Positions 5,110 to 6,673 of a DNA stretch of 6,673 bases are shown here, piece after piece. The position numbers and the translations under genes were made by a program. The notes under the pieces were generated by a model. It was not told the DNA's origin. It saw only the letters and a program-made list of their open reading frames with translations, and ran no database searches. The DNA comes from CAZKYP01 sp964556885 (GTDB taxonomy: Bacteria; Planctomycetota; Phycisphaerae; Sedimentisphaerales; Anaerobacaceae). Every line of letters starts with the position of its first letter. The first letter of the stretch is position 1. The stretch lies in assembly GCA_964556885.1 (NCBI GenBank), contig CAZKYP010000176.1, positions 1-6,673 of the forward strand, written 5' to 3'.

Positions 5110-5928
5110 CTAATTTTTGAATGCAGTTATATTTATGCTGACAACATAGTCGCTTACTTTTGTCCCTTCAGGCAACGAATCCAGAACCTCTTTGTAAAGA
5201 GGATCATTGCAATCGATCATTACATCGATACTTTGCAGCTTTTCATCTACCACAATGTCATTGAAACCCGCTTGTCCTGCCATCTTAATCGTATCATCAA
5301 TAAGAACCGCGCCTGCGACACAGCCCACAAGTGCCGATGCGGATTTTAGTATCCGCTCAGGGATAGGCCGCTTCAGGGCAAGGTCGGAAATGCACGCCTT
5401 GCCGCCGGGTTTGAGCACGCGGTAAATCCCCCGCCAGACTTGCGGCTTATCAGGAGAAAGATTGATCACGCAATTCGAGATTACAACATCGACGCTTGCA
5501 TCGGCTACCGGAAGATATTCAATTTCACCCAGGCGAAATTCGACGTTGGATAACCCGGTCTTTTCTGTAAATTTCGAAATTCCCACCCTCGCCTTGCTTA
5601 TCATTTCAGCCGTCATGTCTACACCGATTGCTCTGCCTTTCGACCCGACTTTCTTTGCGGCTATAAAAACATCGAATCCGCCGCCGCTGCCCAGGTCCAG
5701 GACGACCTGGCCCGCTTCGAGATTCGCAATCGCTGTCGGATTGCCGCACGAAAGGCCCATATTCGCCCCTTCCGGCAGAACCTCAAGCTCTTGTTTCGTA
5801 TAACCAACGCCAACGGCGAGTTTGTCGGGTGTTGATGAGCCGCAGCAGCAGCCGGTTCCTCCCTGTGCGATCTGCGTATATCCCTGTCTGACGGTTTGCC
5901 TGATCTTCTCACTTGATTCGGACACCAT
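5110..5928 (-). CDS. arsM: Arsenite S-adenosylmethionine methyltransferase
   Basis: ArsM methylates trivalent arsenic stepwise using SAM in the cytosol, giving methylated and finally volatile arsenicals. With the start at 5928 the protein has 272 residues. SAM motif I is LDLGSGGGFD (77-86). The three conserved arsenic-binding cysteines are present: Cys61 in SCGNP, Cys153 in SNCVINLSP and Cys203 in GCVAGA (equivalent to Cys72/174/224 of the Cyanidioschyzon enzyme). A Cys triplet (27-29, GCCCGSS) precedes the core, as in many bacterial ArsM. The start is chosen because GAGGTG (5933-5938) lies just upstream; the in-frame ATG at 5940 overlaps that site and has none of its own. Between the small CMD protein and ACR3, 20 bases before the latter, it is clearly in the operon. 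It appears complete and active. Confidence 0.95.
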   Translation of the reverse strand: MVSESSEKIRQTVRQGYTQIAQGGTGCCCGSSTPDKLAVGVGYTKQELEVLPEGANMGLSCGNPTAIANLEAGQVVLDLGSGGGFDVFIAAKKVGSKGRAIGVDMTAEMISKARVGISKFTEKTGLSNVEFRLGEIEYLPVADASVDVVISNCVINLSPDKPQVWRGIYRVLKPGGKACISDLALKRPIPERILKSASALVGCVAGAVLIDDTIKMAGQAGFNDIVVDEKLQSIDVMIDCNDPLYKEVLDSLPEGTKVSDYVVSINITAFKN

Positions 5929-5943
5929 AAAGCACCTCATAAT

Positions 5944-6142
5944 TTATTTCGATAATTCTCCAAGCAGCCCATCCATCTGGTCTGCGGCACCTTTTCTAAC
6001 CATTTTGCCGACCTCAACAGCCTGCTGGATTTCAGACTCGTCGATTTTCAGCTCTCGTGCCTTTGCGGTATGGTACTCCACACAGGAATGGCAATTCGCA
6101 CTGATGGAAGCCCCTATTGCAATTAGCTCTTTGATTTTCGCA

Positions 6143-6150
<8 letters not shown>
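5944..6150 (-). CDS. Small AhpD-like / carboxymuconolactone decarboxylase family protein
   Basis: A 68-residue protein with the CMD-family helix motif C20-HS-C23-xxx-H27 (CHSCVEYH), the same CxxC-x3-H centre used by AhpD for thiol peroxidase/relay chemistry. It lacks the second half of full-length AhpD and looks like the minimal single-repeat form, which usually oligomerises. I start it at the ATG at 6150 because GAGGGA (6158-6163) lies 9 bases upstream; an in-frame ATG at 6165 would add five residues but has only a weak ribosome site. Either way it overlaps the end of arsC (8 or 23 bases), which indicates translational coupling. Its position between arsC and arsM suggests a role in thiol redox balance during arsenic metabolism. 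That is inference; the substrate is unknown. Confidence 0.85.
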
Positions 6151-6595
<445 letters not shown>

Positions 6596-6599
6596 TTAC

Positions 6600-6673
6600 T
6601 CATCCCCAAATCATGCCGAAGATAATTCCAGAAACAGTCGCCATCACAATAACAAGTGTCACGAAGACTATCG
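6600..6673 (-). CDS. C-terminal end of a membrane permease (5' part outside window); possibly ArsP-like
   Basis: Only the last 23 codons and a TGA stop are visible. The tail is strongly hydrophobic (IVFVTLVIVMATVSGIIFGM, then IWG and stop), which is a final transmembrane helix ending almost at the C terminus. It stops 4 bases before arsC starts, so it is surely co-transcribed with it. In ars clusters that also encode ArsM, the permease at this place is often a member of the predicted-permease family PF03773 (ArsP, methylarsenite exporter), and the Gly/Ser-containing last helix is compatible with that. A helix this short cannot identify a family, so the coding call is fairly secure but the ArsP assignment is a guess from context. 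Confidence 0.6.
   Translation of the reverse strand, partial: IVFVTLVIVMATVSGIIFGMIWG

Overview
The window is one tightly packed arsenic-resistance gene cluster, every gene reading on the minus strand (right to left as numbered). Neither end is closed: a permease gene enters from the right edge and a large fusion gene runs off the left edge. There are no RNA genes, transposases or CRISPR arrays. The longest stretch without an intact gene is about 140 bases (3233-3374). No ArsR-type regulator is present, so the main promoter and operator probably lie beyond the right edge.

In reading order: (1) the C-terminal membrane helix of a permease (6600-6673); (2) arsC, a thioredoxin-coupled arsenate reductase (6143-6595); (3) a small AhpD-like/carboxymuconolactone decarboxylase-family protein (5944-6150); (4) arsM, arsenite S-adenosylmethionine methyltransferase (5110-5928); (5) an ACR3-type arsenite efflux pump with an extra loop (3884-5089); (6) a TrmO/TsaA-family tRNA methyltransferase (3375-3887); (7) a dead 5' fragment of a small redox gene (3315-3371); (8) a lipoprotein with an FmdE-like domain (2456-3232); (9) the intact small redox-active disulfide protein (2223-2456); (10) a DGC-domain putative zinc-binding protein (1838-2212); (11) a membrane-anchored thioredoxin (1307-1783); (12) a second membrane-anchored thioredoxin carrying a NosL-like and then a MerB-like (alkylmercury-lyase-like) Cys-rich region, cut off at base 1.

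The core is clear. ArsC reduces arsenate to arsenite and needs thioredoxin-type electrons, ACR3 exports arsenite, and ArsM methylates it; the permease fragment could be an ArsP-like exporter of methylated arsenicals. Around this core is an unusually thiol-rich set: three thioredoxin-fold proteins, an AhpD-like CxxC protein, a DGC protein, a Cys-rich FmdE-like lipoprotein, and the thioredoxin-NosL-MerB fusion. The last is the most unusual item. Its last domain keeps MerB-like landmarks but has Cys where MerB has its catalytic Asp, and it is predicted to lie outside the cytoplasmic membrane.

The FmdE-like gene looks like a late arrival. It is more A+T-rich than its neighbours, has a plausible promoter of its own, and is bracketed by a direct repeat that is the 5' end of the downstream redox gene.

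Organism (inference, low confidence): an anaerobic or sediment bacterium of moderate G+C with Shine-Dalgarno signals before most genes. Planctomycetes of the Phycisphaerae/Sedimentisphaerales type or a Desulfobacterota-like lineage would fit; the sequence alone does not decide.
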